Origin: Marchantia polymorpha subsp. ruderalis
Taxonomy: Eukaryota > Streptophyta > Marchantiopsida > Marchantiales > Marchantiaceae
Assembly: GCA_037833965.1 (NCBI GenBank)
Contig: AP031358.1
Location: forward strand, 6,580,001-6,644,000
DNA: 64,000 nucleotides
Direction of reading: 5' to 3'
Of the stretch, positions 53,182-63,395 are shown piece after piece. A program made the translations under genes and the position numbers. Numbering within the stretch: position 1 is the stretch's first letter; each line of letters opens with the position of its first letter. The notes beneath the pieces were generated by a model, which worked only from the letters and a program-made list of their open reading frames with translations, searched no databases and had not been told where the DNA came from.

Positions 53182-56022
53182 TTACACGTGGTATTTCTTC
53201 AGACGCCATCCGTTCACGCGGGTGCCTAACCATTCTCCCGTCAGTTCTGCGAGTTGGATGGATCCATTTGGGAAAACTTCTATCACCTTGTAAGGTCCCA
53301 TCCACCTCAAGTGGAGCTTGCCTGGAAATCTAGCATGTCTGCTATCGTATAGCAGAGCCAAGTCGCCCTTCTCCAGCAGTACTGGTTTGAGCCTTCGATC
53401 GTACTTCTCCTTCCGCCTGAGTTGTAATTGCTTTGTCCGATCTTCGGCCTCTTGACGTCTTTCCTCCAGTGCCATTACCTCTTGCAGTCGATATGCCTGA
53501 CTTTCTTCCGCGTCCAGCCTTCTCTGATCTAAGGTCCTCTTGGTAGGTATCTCGAATTCGATGGGTAAGATTGGATGCTGCCCATAAACTAGGAAGTAAG
53601 GTGTTTGCCTGGTGGTGACTTTTTCTGCCGTTCTATATGCCCATAAGGCGGCCGGTAGCTTGGTGTCCCAGTCATGAGCATGGTTTACAGTCACTTTGAG
53701 GAGTATCTTACAGAGTAATCCATTGGACTTCTCTGTCAGACCATTTGCCTTGGGGTTGTATGGAGTAGTCTTCCGATGCTTAATCTGGAAGTGCCGCGTC
53801 AAACTTTCTATCACCTGATTCAGAAAGTGCGTTCCTCTGTCACTGACTATTTCTAGGGGGCACCCGTAGCGTGTGATGATGGATTCGAATAGGAACCGTG
53901 CTACTGCGGCTGCGTCGTCGTGCCTTGTGGCTTCTGCCTCCACCATCTTGGTCGCATAGTCTGTTGCTACCAATATGTAGCGCCTGCGCGTGCCTTTAGT
54001 GACAGGTTGTATTGGTCCCACGAAGTCGATCCCCCATTTTTCAAATGGTGCCAATGGCATGATTGGTGTAAGAGGCCATCTCGTGGTCGGAGTCGGCCTT
54101 CCCGTCCTCTGGCAGCTGTCGCATTTGCGAACGTAGTCGTGTACATCTTTGAACATCGTCGGCCACCAGTATCCTGCATTCACAATTTTGGTCACTGTAT
54201 TTCTGGTGGCGTAGTGACCACCAGCGTCTTCTGTGTGCATGGCTTTTACAACTCGCGGGACTTCAGACTCCTCTAGACATCTGCACAGCCTGTCGTCTGC
54301 CATTTTCTTGAACAAGACCCCCTGTTGAAGCTGGTAAGGTCCCGCTTTATGAACGAAGACTGTGCGCTGCTCCGCATCCAATCCTTCCGGACATTGGAGT
54401 GTGAGCAGAAACCTGTATAAGTCCGCGTACCTGGACTCATGGCTGGCGGACAACTGAAAAAGTTGTTCGTCGGGAAAATCATCCACTACTTCCTCCTCTA
54501 TGGGTTCGGTCCATAGTCGGGAGAGGTAGTCCGCGTTCTCATGGTGAACGCCTTTCCGTGTCTGTACAGTGTAGGTGAATTCCTGCAGCAGTAGTACCCA
54601 CCTGGCAATTCGTCCGGACAGATCCGCCTTCTTCACCAGGTGCTGTAAGGCGTAATGATCTACATGAAACACGAACTCATAGCAGATCAAATAATGTCGG
54701 AACTTCTTACAGGAGTACACCATTCCCAACGCCTCCCTCTCAGTTGTCGTGTATTTCTTCTCTGCTGCTGACAACTGACGACTCGCGAAGTAAATCGGGT
54801 AGTCTTTCTTGTTGTCGTCCTTCTGACTGAGAACCACTCCGATTGCAAACGCCGACGTGTCTACATAGACATGGAAAGGTCTGTTCCAATCCGGACTTCT
54901 CAGAACCGGAGCAGTCGTCAGTTTGGCTTTGAGCGTTTCAAACGCCAGCTGTTGCTCCTTGCCCCACACATAGGGTTCCTCTTTCTTAAGCAGCTTCGTC
55001 AGGTTGGCTGCCAAGATGGCGTACATATTTATGAACCTTCTGTAATAACCTACATGGCCAAGGAAGGCCCTCAACTCACGCAGATTCGTTGGCGGCTGCA
55101 GTTCGAGAATAATCTTCACCTTCTCTACATCCAGTGCAATGCCATCGGACGAAACTCGGTGCCCTAGCAGGATTCCGCTGGTCATGAAGAAGAAACATTT
55201 CTCAGGGTGTAAGGACAAGCTGCTCTCCCTACATCTGTCGAACGTTTGCCGAAGATGGTTAAGGTGCTCCGACCTCTTACCGAAGACACAAAAGTCGTCG
55301 ATGAAAATTTCTAGGAACTTCCTCAGGTGCTCTTGGAAAATGTTTGTCATCATCCGCTGGAACGTCGCTGGCGCGTTGCACAGACCGAACGGCATCTTGT
55401 GATAAGCATAGGTTCCCCAGTCGGTCGTGAAGGTTGTTTTGTCCTTGTCCTGTTCCCTGATGGACACCTGGTTGTAGCCGGAGAATCCGTCTAGGAAACT
55501 GTAGCATTCATGCCCTGCTACATGGTCTAAAATAGAGTCCGTGAAAGGAAGAGGGTGATGGTCCTTCCTCGTTGCTGCGTTCAGCTTTCGGAAGTCCTGG
55601 CACACCCGGATCTTACCCGTCAGTTTCTTGGGCACGATCACGATAGGCGACACCCACTCGCTACTGAGTACCGGGTAGATGATTCCTGCGCTCAGGTACT
55701 TATCGATTTCGTCCTTCACCAATAATGAATATTTTGGGTTGAGCCTGTATTGGCGTTGGCGAACCGGAACTGCCTTGTCCAACAAGTCGATCCTGTGCTC
55801 TCCATACCTTGCAGGTATGCCTTTCATGTCTTCAATCTTCCATGCGAAGACATCCTCATACTGGCGAAGAAACGCCTGTACCCTGTTCAACTCTTCTCCT
55901 TGTACCTGGCTTGACACCTTCAAGCCTTTACCTGGACTGAGCTGCAGTTCGCAGCAATCACTCGGGTCAACAATCCCCTCTGTGTGACTGATCTCGCTTC
56001 TGCCCAGTCCGGCTGCTAGTTG
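53182..56022 (-). CDS. pol: Pol: reverse transcriptase, RNase H, integrase (A2)
   Basis: The frame is open from the codon after the gag-pro UAG to 53182 and has no ATG near its start, so it is expected only as a Gag-Pro-Pol fusion. Counting residues from 55923: RT contains FLDGFSGY (D145), MPFGLCNAPATFQR and catalytic D209-D210 in FIDDF. RNase H has D355, E397, D422 and D465 (HHENADYLSRL). Integrase has a zinc finger (H563, H570, C601, C604) and the catalytic triad D633, D695 and E731 with exactly 35 residues between the last two. The end has WMGPYKV, a GPY/F-like module, and no chromodomain. All catalytic residues are present. Pol copies the RNA into DNA and integrates it. Confidence 0.96.
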   Translation of the reverse strand, partial: QLAAGLGRSEISHTEGIVDPSDCCELQLSPGKGLKVSSQVQGEELNRVQAFLRQYEDVFAWKIEDMKGIPARYGEHRIDLLDKAVPVRQRQYRLNPKYSLLVKDEIDKYLSAGIIYPVLSSEWVSPIVIVPKKLTGKIRVCQDFRKLNAATRKDHHPLPFTDSILDHVAGHECYSFLDGFSGYNQVSIREQDKDKTTFTTDWGTYAYHKMPFGLCNAPATFQRMMTNIFQEHLRKFLEIFIDDFCVFGKRSEHLNHLRQTFDRCRESSLSLHPEKCFFFMTSGILLGHRVSSDGIALDVEKVKIILELQPPTNLRELRAFLGHVGYYRRFINMYAILAANLTKLLKKEEPYVWGKEQQLAFETLKAKLTTAPVLRSPDWNRPFHVYVDTSAFAIGVVLSQKDDNKKDYPIYFASRQLSAAEKKYTTTEREALGMVYSCKKFRHYLICYEFVFHVDHYALQHLVKKADLSGRIARWVLLLQEFTYTVQTRKGVHHENADYLSRLWTEPIEEEVVDDFPDEQLFQLSASHESRYADLYRFLLTLQCPEGLDAEQRTVFVHKAGPYQLQQGVLFKKMADDRLCRCLEESEVPRVVKAMHTEDAGGHYATRNTVTKIVNAGYWWPTMFKDVHDYVRKCDSCQRTGRPTPTTRWPLTPIMPLAPFEKWGIDFVGPIQPVTKGTRRRYILVATDYATKMVEAEATRHDDAAAVARFLFESIITRYGCPLEIVSDRGTHFLNQVIESLTRHFQIKHRKTTPYNPKANGLTEKSNGLLCKILLKVTVNHAHDWDTKLPAALWAYRTAEKVTTRQTPYFLVYGQHPILPIEFEIPTKRTLDQRRLDAEESQAYRLQEVMALEERRQEAEDRTKQLQLRRKEKYDRRLKPVLLEKGDLALLYDSRHARFPGKLHLRWMGPYKVIEVFPNGSIQLAELTGEWLGTRVNGWRLKKYHV

Positions 56023-56025
56023 CTA
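56017..56025 (-). promoter_or_regulatory. UAG readthrough site (A2)
   Basis: On the minus strand the bases read TAG CAA CTA, identical to A1. Gag-pro and pol share a frame (976 codons from the gag ATG to the first pol codon at 55923). Confidence 0.75.
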
Positions 56026-58851
56026 TTCCTCATCCGGATACACCTCGTCTCCTTCCTCCTCAATGGAGCAGCAAGTGACGTAGCCCACAAAGTCCTCCGA
56101 CGTTTCGGTCTCTGAAGTGCATGATGAGCTGGTCTCCCTTCCAGTTGTGTAACCGGAGGTGGTGGAAGGTGTTTCGCCCTCATGGGGTACCTTGGTCCAC
56201 GGTACGGTAATGACAGTCGGAGGGTCCGCAGGGCTACGGAACTGTAATCTCTTCCTACTCCAGTCACACGTTGCTTTGGCATCGTATAGCCACGGTCTGC
56301 CAAGCAGCACATCATAACCTTTCTTCATCAGAGGTTGCAGTATTATGTAGGACAGTTGAAAGTCCACTCCTCCAATGTTGGTTCTCACATTGCTCAACAT
56401 TCCTAGTGGCATTCTGCGTGTTTGATCGGCCAGTCGCAATACTCGGGATGTAGGCTCGAAGGTCTGGAACCCCAAGGAGTTCGCTGTCTCCTCGGTCATG
56501 ATATTCACGCCCGAGCCGGAGTCCACTGGTACCTTCTGTATGACGCAGCCTCCGATCTCTACTTCGATCTCTGGAGGTCCCAGGTCTCCTCCTTCCACTC
56601 TGTACACAGCCGGAAGTTTCTCTTTTCGGGGTTTGCGTGGTCGGCGCAACGAAAGCATCAGCATTCTTCTGTACGTCTTATTGTCTTCCAACAACTGGTG
56701 GAAGGAAATATTTGCCCTCTGGCTCCCTATGTCTTCCACTATGTCGTAGGGAGTGTTGGAAGTCACAGCCGGAAGTTTTCCTGTACTCGCGGTCGGAAGT
56801 GGTGTAGGGGGCCTAACCGCCTTCCGGACGTCGGATGTCATTCCGGCGCCCAGTGCTTCCTTGATGAGGTGGCTCACCTCATCTTTGATGTCCGGAAGGT
56901 AATCTCGAGTCCGGAACTCTTCCGAATACCTGTTCGCCTTTTCTGAGTTCTGCTCCGGCTGGGTGTTTCTCATAGCCGGAGGTGTACTTGGCGTTCTCCT
57001 TTGGCCTTCTCTAACTTCTTTAGACTTCCTCCTCTCTTCCCTACGCTCGAGGCGGCGAGTGTCCTCATGGCCTTCTCCTCTCCTCTTCGAACTTCGGGTT
57101 TCTACCCGGCCGCACATTACTTCTTCCTCTGGCCATACTTCGTTTTCTTCAGCTGGGTCCAGACTCAGTTCTACCTGGTTGACCTGCACCTCTTCCTTGC
57201 CAGGTGTCGATACGAAACGCACGGCTGGCCTAGGGAGTTGTGGCTGGTCACATTCGGCTGCTGTATGTCCAGACTTCTTGCAATTGCTGCACAACGGTGC
57301 ATACCCCATTGGCTTCCTCGGGTGGGGACAGCTTGGCGCGTAATGCCCCATGTCTCCGCAGTTGTAGCAACCATCGAATTGTGGTCGAGGTCGGTTGTGA
57401 TTGCCTGGAGGTGCCATGCGTCTTGGTGGGAGTGTACCCGCCATTTCCCTCGGAACAAAGCGCGGTATATGCACCGGTGGGTTCGGAGTTGTAGCTGGAG
57501 CTGTCTGTACCGAGTAGGCGGTGTCCTCAACCTGCTCAGCATAATACATAGGCGGCTCAGCATAATACATGGGGTTCTCCCACTGTGGTGCCCATTCGAC
57601 CGCATTCACTGGGTAAGATGGCCTCGCGGACATGCACTCCGTGTTGGCATGTCCCACCTGTCCGCACGTAGTACACCAGAGATTCGCTCGTTGTCTCGCA
57701 GGTGATTTACGTCGGTCTTGGCCTCCCACTACATGAACTTTCAGGTCCGCAAAATTCTTCACCAGGTTGTCTACCTTGGCTGCGATGTCCCCTTGAGTCT
57801 TCACTGGGATTCCCTTACCTCGATCCTTCTTCTTGATCGCACTGCGTTTCTTCTTCCGTCTTTCTTCTTCTGAAGATGACGAGTCCTCTTCCTCTTCCGA
57901 GGAAGAACTTGATTCGGAGGAGCTTGATTCTTCTGTCGAGGAAGGCGAGTTCCTTCTCTTCCGACGTCCGCCTTGCGACTTCTTCTTCGTCGACCGTCGG
58001 TCGCGTCTTCGAGTGTCAAGGGTTGACGTCTCAAAGGTCTCCGCGGAAGCTATCACATCTTGGATTGTGTCAGTCTTGCCTCTCCTACAGAAGGTCTCCA
58101 TTTCTCTTGAGAGCCCTGTCACATACCAATCCACTGCCTGTTGTACCGAATACGGTTCTCCCGGGCCTGTCTTCGGAATTCGATCTAGGAGGTCTTGGAA
58201 TCTCTCAGTGTAGTCTCGAAGATTCTCCTTCCGCTCGCGTCGAAGATTTCGAAGCCGGGTCAGAACTCGACTGTCATATCCGAGTTCGCGGAACCGCCTC
58301 AGAAACTTTTCCTTGAGCTGAGCCCAGGTCCGGATGCCAGTGGGGTCGGTGCTCTCATGGTTGTACCAGCTACGCGCTCGTCTGCGTAGCAGGCTAGGAA
58401 AGATTCGTAATCTGTCTTCATCACTGGTCTCACGATTGGCGATGGAGACAGACTCGAAGAGCTTTATGTATGAATCTGCATCATCGTCGTCGCCCGTTCC
58501 CGTGTATCTTGGATACGAATGTTTGGTGGTAGGTTGGGAAAACGCCTGGCGGAGATTGGCTTGATGTTCTGCCATCGGGGATCCTGTCGACGGACTGATC
58601 CTAGGTTGGCCAAACTCAGGAAGAGTTCCTGTCGGAGGGATGTCCAATAGAACTGTTAGCTCAATGCTCTCGGTAGGTGAACTGGAACGCCTTTGTCTTC
58701 CAGTAGTCGGTGATGGCGATCTTTCTGCAGAGTCCTCACCGGGAGTCTTCTTTTTAGTTCGCCGTTTTGTTTCCACGGCTTTTTCTGAATCTCGACGGAG
58801 TTTCCGTGTGGCTCTCGCACTCAGGTTTCCCACACTATCGCTCGTCGACAT
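56023..58851 (-). CDS. gag-pro: Gag-protease polyprotein (A2)
   Basis: The 942-residue product from ATG 58851 has the same order as in A1: Gag domain, Ser/Glu-rich linker, three CCHC knuckles, DSG protease and DVLLGRPWL. Against A1 it has a tandem copy of PPMYYAE after the first knuckle (+7 residues) and lacks three residues near APPGNH (-3), which explains the length difference. No lesion is seen. It is followed in frame by pol after the UAG. Confidence 0.95.
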   Translation of the reverse strand: MSTSDSVGNLSARATRKLRRDSEKAVETKRRTKKKTPGEDSAERSPSPTTGRQRRSSSPTESIELTVLLDIPPTGTLPEFGQPRISPSTGSPMAEHQANLRQAFSQPTTKHSYPRYTGTGDDDDADSYIKLFESVSIANRETSDEDRLRIFPSLLRRRARSWYNHESTDPTGIRTWAQLKEKFLRRFRELGYDSRVLTRLRNLRRERKENLRDYTERFQDLLDRIPKTGPGEPYSVQQAVDWYVTGLSREMETFCRRGKTDTIQDVIASAETFETSTLDTRRRDRRSTKKKSQGGRRKRRNSPSSTEESSSSESSSSSEEEEDSSSSEEERRKKKRSAIKKKDRGKGIPVKTQGDIAAKVDNLVKNFADLKVHVVGGQDRRKSPARQRANLWCTTCGQVGHANTECMSARPSYPVNAVEWAPQWENPMYYAEPPMYYAEQVEDTAYSVQTAPATTPNPPVHIPRFVPREMAGTLPPRRMAPPGNHNRPRPQFDGCYNCGDMGHYAPSCPHPRKPMGYAPLCSNCKKSGHTAAECDQPQLPRPAVRFVSTPGKEEVQVNQVELSLDPAEENEVWPEEEVMCGRVETRSSKRRGEGHEDTRRLERREERRKSKEVREGQRRTPSTPPAMRNTQPEQNSEKANRYSEEFRTRDYLPDIKDEVSHLIKEALGAGMTSDVRKAVRPPTPLPTASTGKLPAVTSNTPYDIVEDIGSQRANISFHQLLEDNKTYRRMLMLSLRRPRKPRKEKLPAVYRVEGGDLGPPEIEVEIGGCVIQKVPVDSGSGVNIMTEETANSLGFQTFEPTSRVLRLADQTRRMPLGMLSNVRTNIGGVDFQLSYIILQPLMKKGYDVLLGRPWLYDAKATCDWSRKRLQFRSPADPPTVITVPWTKVPHEGETPSTTSGYTTGRETSSSCTSETETSEDFVGYVTCCSIEEEGDEVYPDEE

Positions 58852-58893
58852 TCACCGAGCATTGCTGCTCAAGGTTTCTGGTGTTGACGCACT

Positions 58894-58912
58894 GTCCCCG
58901 GCAGCGGCGCCA
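58894..58912 (-). other. Primer binding site (A2)
   Basis: The minus strand carries the same 19-base tRNA-Asp-type site as A1, 22 bases inside the 5' LTR. Confidence 0.85.
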
Positions 58913-59828
58913 AAAAGAAGTTGTCGGCTCCTTATGTAATAACCCACCAAAGGCTAAAACTGCAGTATGGTGGTAAAAAGATCGAACCCACAGGGACAGA
59001 GGCAACACACAGAGTAAAAGTGTCACATTTAACAGACTTTTGGTAGAGTTTGAATTCTAGGCGACTGTCACTCCCAGAAATACTGCAGTGCTCGACTCGG
59101 AGGCTCGACTCGGAGGAGGATCTCAACTCGGAGGATGCTCGGAGGATGCACGGTACAGCTTGGTCACTCAACACACACACACACACCTGAAACTGGCAAA
59201 AAGCACAACTCGGAGGTCGGTCAGGACCTCCGCTTCGGATTTCAGGAGGAAAGTGTCTCGCAAGTTCACTCAGAGGTTCTGCAGGAAGTGCCTCCCACTC
59301 CGGCTTTTACTGCCCTTCCGCCAGGAACTAGCGGGGGTACCCGGACTGGACTTCTCACTTCGGAACGAAGCCTCTACGTACGCCGTGGACGTCACCCTCG
59401 ACTATCACACAAAACGCAGGGAGTGCAGACCCGACTGAGAACTTACTGAAAACACGATCCAGTAACACACACACAACCTGAATTACAAACCAAGGTTTAC
59501 ACGAAGTAATGAAACTTCACATTGGCATTCAGGGGAAACTTCCCGTAGGAGTACAATCAGGATATGTCACTCGAAGGAGTAAGGGGGAACTGTTCAAGTA
59601 TCTAACTCGCAGCCGGCTCTGAGTATCAGAAATCACCCGCAGGTGCAGATCCGCACTACTCAAGTCTCTAACCGGGTACCAGCTCTGAACATTCAGCCGA
59701 AGGCCTTCAACTACAACATACGGTAACTTCGCTATGCTGCAGCTTCTCTACGTGGTGCCAGGACCAAAATGCACAAACACGCCAAGAAAGTGAGTTCCTG
59801 ATCTGTACTTCCGAAACTGGAAGAGTCC

Positions 59829-59857
59829 CAAGGCAAAACGCCTTGATCTACTTTATA
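59829..59857 (-). promoter_or_regulatory. TATA box and hairpin (A2 5' LTR)
   Basis: Minus-strand TATAAAG (59851-59857) and hairpin (59829-59845) should drive the genomic RNA of this complete element. The start is expected at about 59820-59830. Confidence 0.75.
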
Positions 59858-59890
59858 CCCTCAAAAGATCCTAACTAGCACTACGCTATC

Positions 59891-62446
59891 CTATCTACCA
59901 CTCGCAGTATCTGCGAGAAACCAAACTACTCTACTGCACTCAGCAGATCCGGTGCTGCGCCTCCTGCGCGCCGGACTGCTCCGCGTACTATCTCTACCTT
60001 GCCAGTCTTCCGACCGGCTGCGTAACCCCAGGCGTCGGAGCGCTGTGGTGACTTCCGACTGCAAGTGCGCCATAGTGTCGCGCGCACCCGACAAGAAGGT
60101 TTCTAATTTTCTCGCCACTCGCCGCCGACTCCGACTGTCACCTTCCGTCAATGCCGCCGCCCGAAGCTCGAACTCCCTGAGTGTGATCCTCTCTTGGGCT
60201 GCCACCTCCCAATGGGTGTATCCTTTTAGACAACGAGTCACCTGTGCCGCCAACTCTCCTCGCGCCCTGCAGCTGCTCTCCACCTCGGCCAGCTGCATTT
60301 CTAATCCCGCACGTTGTGCCCTCAAATCCGAGCACTCGGATTGCAAGTTGCACAACAACTCCTCATCCTCCTTGCGGGCTCTTTGACTTTCTTCTAAGGC
60401 GCGCGTCTGGCGCGCAAGCTCGGCTGCTAGGACTTTGTTCTGTCTCCGCTCCTCCTGCAGTTCCAACTCGATCTTTGCCCGTATTAGTTCGGCATCCGCC
60501 TGACTTTTCGTCGCCGCATCCTCCTTCTGCTGCTGCAAGGCTTGGTATAGCTTCTGGGTGACCGCCAGGTGTTGTTTGAGGGCGGTGTTCCTTTCCACAT
60601 ATACTTGGCAACTAGAGGCCCACTTTGCCACCTTGATCCTCGTCCTTCGCCTGATAGTCTCCACATAAGACTGCGGTTTTAAGGCACTTCCGTATTTGGA
60701 TGTCTTGCGATCCAGATATCGCAGGAGTGGAACTATCTGTTCGCACAGCACCCCTGTTGGCGTTTTCTGCACCGAATCCGCTTCCTGCTCTTCCGAGCTC
60801 GTATCATCCTCAGTCTCGAGGATTTCAGTCGCCACCGAATCCCTTGGCGACTCCCTGGAACTGTGGCGCGCAGCAGCTTCTGCTGCGACTGCTGCTCCAC
60901 TGCCTGCTAAAATATCCAGGGCAGTGGGAGATCCCACTGCTTGAGCCCCTGTTCCGGCTCGATCTTCGGTTTGTGAAGGGGTCGACGCCGCAGTGACTTT
61001 TGTCACTCTTGCACCGCCCGCTTCTGCTGCCTGTCCTTCCGGCGCAATCTGCGCGGAAGGTGTCCTTGCTGAAGGTGCGTCCGCCGAAGGCGTCCGCACA
61101 CTGGTCGTTGGCCCCATCCGTCTCGCAGTAGGCAAATCCGGCTGACTCTCTGTTGTCCGACTCGCAGTCGGCCGACCAGCAGTTGTCCGACTGGGAGTCG
61201 GATACACCCTGCGCGTCTTGACTCCACTTGGCCTGCTTGTTGGGGGCGTTCTTCCAGAAGTGCCTTCCGCCGAAGACGACCCTTTGAGGATTGTTGGCTC
61301 GTCAGCCAAACTCTCTTCTGCTTCCGGCCTGCTGTCCGGTTCAACGCGCCGTTCAGTTGGCCTTCCTTCCGCTTGTCGACCTTCAGTCATCCGACTCGCA
61401 GTCGGCCGGCTGTCAGTCCGTCCATCTCCTCCCGAAGGCCGTGGTGCCTTCTGTGCAGAGGTATCTGCCGTCTTCCCTAGAATCTGAGCGATTATCTCTT
61501 CCTGTGTGAGATTCCGCCGGGTCGGAGTTCGCCTGGTCTCCTCAGTAACAGTTGGCATTTTGCGTGCCCTCTGTTTTGGTCGACTGTGAGGCTCGGGGGT
61601 GGGCCGACCACGAGTTGGCGCAGCTGGCACTTCCGGCTGCCTGTCCTCAGGTCTCTCATCCCACTTTCGCTTTCGCGGAATGCGCTCGCTTCGACGTTCT
61701 TCTGCTGCTCTTGCTGGGGCCGGAGCCGGAGGCGTACTGGCAGGTTCCTCGTCCGGATCTGTGTCTACTTCGGCCTCCCTCGAATATCTTCCTGGATAAG
61801 TCCGGGTCAGCTGCGGAAATCGAGTTTTCTCAGCATTTGTCAAACATCCCATCGCCCGGTAAAACACGATTAAGTAAGGCGATAGATGATTGAGGGTTCC
61901 TCCCTTCTCTTCTTGCGCATGTTGGCGCGTCACCTTCCACAGGAGCCGTGCCCAATGCACCGGAGCTCCTGACAGCACTAGCTCCACGAACTCTACCTGC
62001 CAACCATGCATGTAAGCGGTCTTGGTCGGCTGCAATATCTGCAGCAATGCCGTCGCGACATTTCTCCGCAATCGATCCTTGTAATCCCGTGTCCGGAAAC
62101 CGTTCTTGGGATGTCTGGCCACTTTGAAGAGCTCATTGTAAGAGACTTCTTCCTCCTGGGACACCTTCACGCTATCGGCCTCGAAGAGGAGATCCCCTTC
62201 CTCGCCGGCACACCTGCCCAACACCTGCGCCCAATTGCAAATGTCCCATCTCTCTGGGTGTGGGCGAAATCCGCGAGAAGGCTTGTGTCTCTCTTGCAGA
62301 TACTCGCGCACCATCTCCGGACATGTCCAATTCCACCCCCATAGGAGAAAATCGAGCTTCAACCTCAACAGCACATCTTGAAATGCGCGTAGACCGATCT
62401 GCGGCACCCTGAGTGGAGACACTCGCAGCTGGGGAACCTTCGACAT
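59891..62446 (-). CDS. U3-encoded accessory protein, A family (A2 5' LTR)
   Basis: This is the same 851-residue protein as in the 3' LTR, from ATG 62446; the translated sequences look identical. In the 5' LTR it lies upstream of the TATA box, so any expression from here needs a promoter in the first 1.3 kb of U3 or readthrough from flanking DNA. A TAAATAG motif about 90 bases inside the LTR is the only weak candidate seen. Confidence 0.85.
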   Translation of the reverse strand: MSKVPQLRVSPLRVPQIGLRAFQDVLLRLKLDFLLWGWNWTCPEMVREYLQERHKPSRGFRPHPERWDICNWAQVLGRCAGEEGDLLFEADSVKVSQEEEVSYNELFKVARHPKNGFRTRDYKDRLRRNVATALLQILQPTKTAYMHGWQVEFVELVLSGAPVHWARLLWKVTRQHAQEEKGGTLNHLSPYLIVFYRAMGCLTNAEKTRFPQLTRTYPGRYSREAEVDTDPDEEPASTPPAPAPARAAEERRSERIPRKRKWDERPEDRQPEVPAAPTRGRPTPEPHSRPKQRARKMPTVTEETRRTPTRRNLTQEEIIAQILGKTADTSAQKAPRPSGGDGRTDSRPTASRMTEGRQAEGRPTERRVEPDSRPEAEESLADEPTILKGSSSAEGTSGRTPPTSRPSGVKTRRVYPTPSRTTAGRPTASRTTESQPDLPTARRMGPTTSVRTPSADAPSARTPSAQIAPEGQAAEAGGARVTKVTAASTPSQTEDRAGTGAQAVGSPTALDILAGSGAAVAAEAAARHSSRESPRDSVATEILETEDDTSSEEQEADSVQKTPTGVLCEQIVPLLRYLDRKTSKYGSALKPQSYVETIRRRTRIKVAKWASSCQVYVERNTALKQHLAVTQKLYQALQQQKEDAATKSQADAELIRAKIELELQEERRQNKVLAAELARQTRALEESQRARKEDEELLCNLQSECSDLRAQRAGLEMQLAEVESSCRARGELAAQVTRCLKGYTHWEVAAQERITLREFELRAAALTEGDSRSRRRVARKLETFLSGARDTMAHLQSEVTTALRRLGLRSRSEDWQGRDSTRSSPARRRRSTGSAECSRVVWFLADTASGR

Positions 62447-63276
62447 TGCGTTGCCTGCACACACACAAACGTTCCCCCTTTCGCTCGCTCTCTCACAATC
62501 GCCACTGTGCGTCGGCCACTCAAGCACTGACTGCTCACTCTCTCTGCGCTCGTTCAAGATCGCTACTCACAATTCTTTCAAGGTCCGCCAAGATCCTTGC
62601 GCAACTCGTCTCCGCACTCTCTACTCTCACTGCAGGTCGCTCCGCCCTTGCGCGTAATCTTGGAACTGGAAATCGCAAAGTCAAGAATGAGAGAATGAGA
62701 CTGGAGCGCAGTCTTTTCTTCTCCGATTTCAAGAACGTCCAACGTTCTTACTGGTTGCAACGTACGCAGCCGGCTATACGGCTTAACGGTTCGCCCTTTG
62801 CATGCGCGAATTCACGTCTCCGCATTGCGCGCATTCGCATGCTTAAACGTTGAATTCTCCCGCCGCCGCCACCTTCCGGACTCGAGTATACGTCGGCCCT
62901 GTTGTCTTTTCCTAACCCGCCCTTCTCCGGAGGCGTGTCGCCGCTGGTGCGTTCATTATCCGTCGGCGCCTTGCTGGAGGCGCACATCCAGCCGGAGCGA
63001 ATTACGCCGGCGCGCAGTCGTACCGCCTATTTTGTCCTTTATGCCTCGTCCGTTGCTGCCAGCGCATCCGGCCGTCAGCGCCACGTCGGAGGCGTACATC
63101 CGACCGGCGCTTTCCTTCCATGAACAGCCGCCAAGGGCGCTTCCGACTCTGAGTTGGTTTCCTCCTGTGAGCGCGTGATTCCGCCGAAGGCGCATCGCCG
63201 AGGGCGTACGGGAATCCTTTCCGGCTGTGAACCCTAGCGCGAACGGCGCATGTCCGGCTACGAGTTTTCCGACGCT

Positions 63277-63395
63277 CATAACTTCTCCATTCCTGATCCA
63301 TCTCCGGCGCTCTTGGACTCGTTAGAACGAGCGTCCCGAGCTCTTTCTAATGCAACTTCAACCAACTGGATCTACTGTGTATCCCGATTGTTATG
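63277..63395 (+). repeat. 119-bp module, A2 5' LTR
   Basis: It is the partner of 52659-52777, with one visible difference (CTGTGTAT versus CCGTGTAT). Confidence 0.82.
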
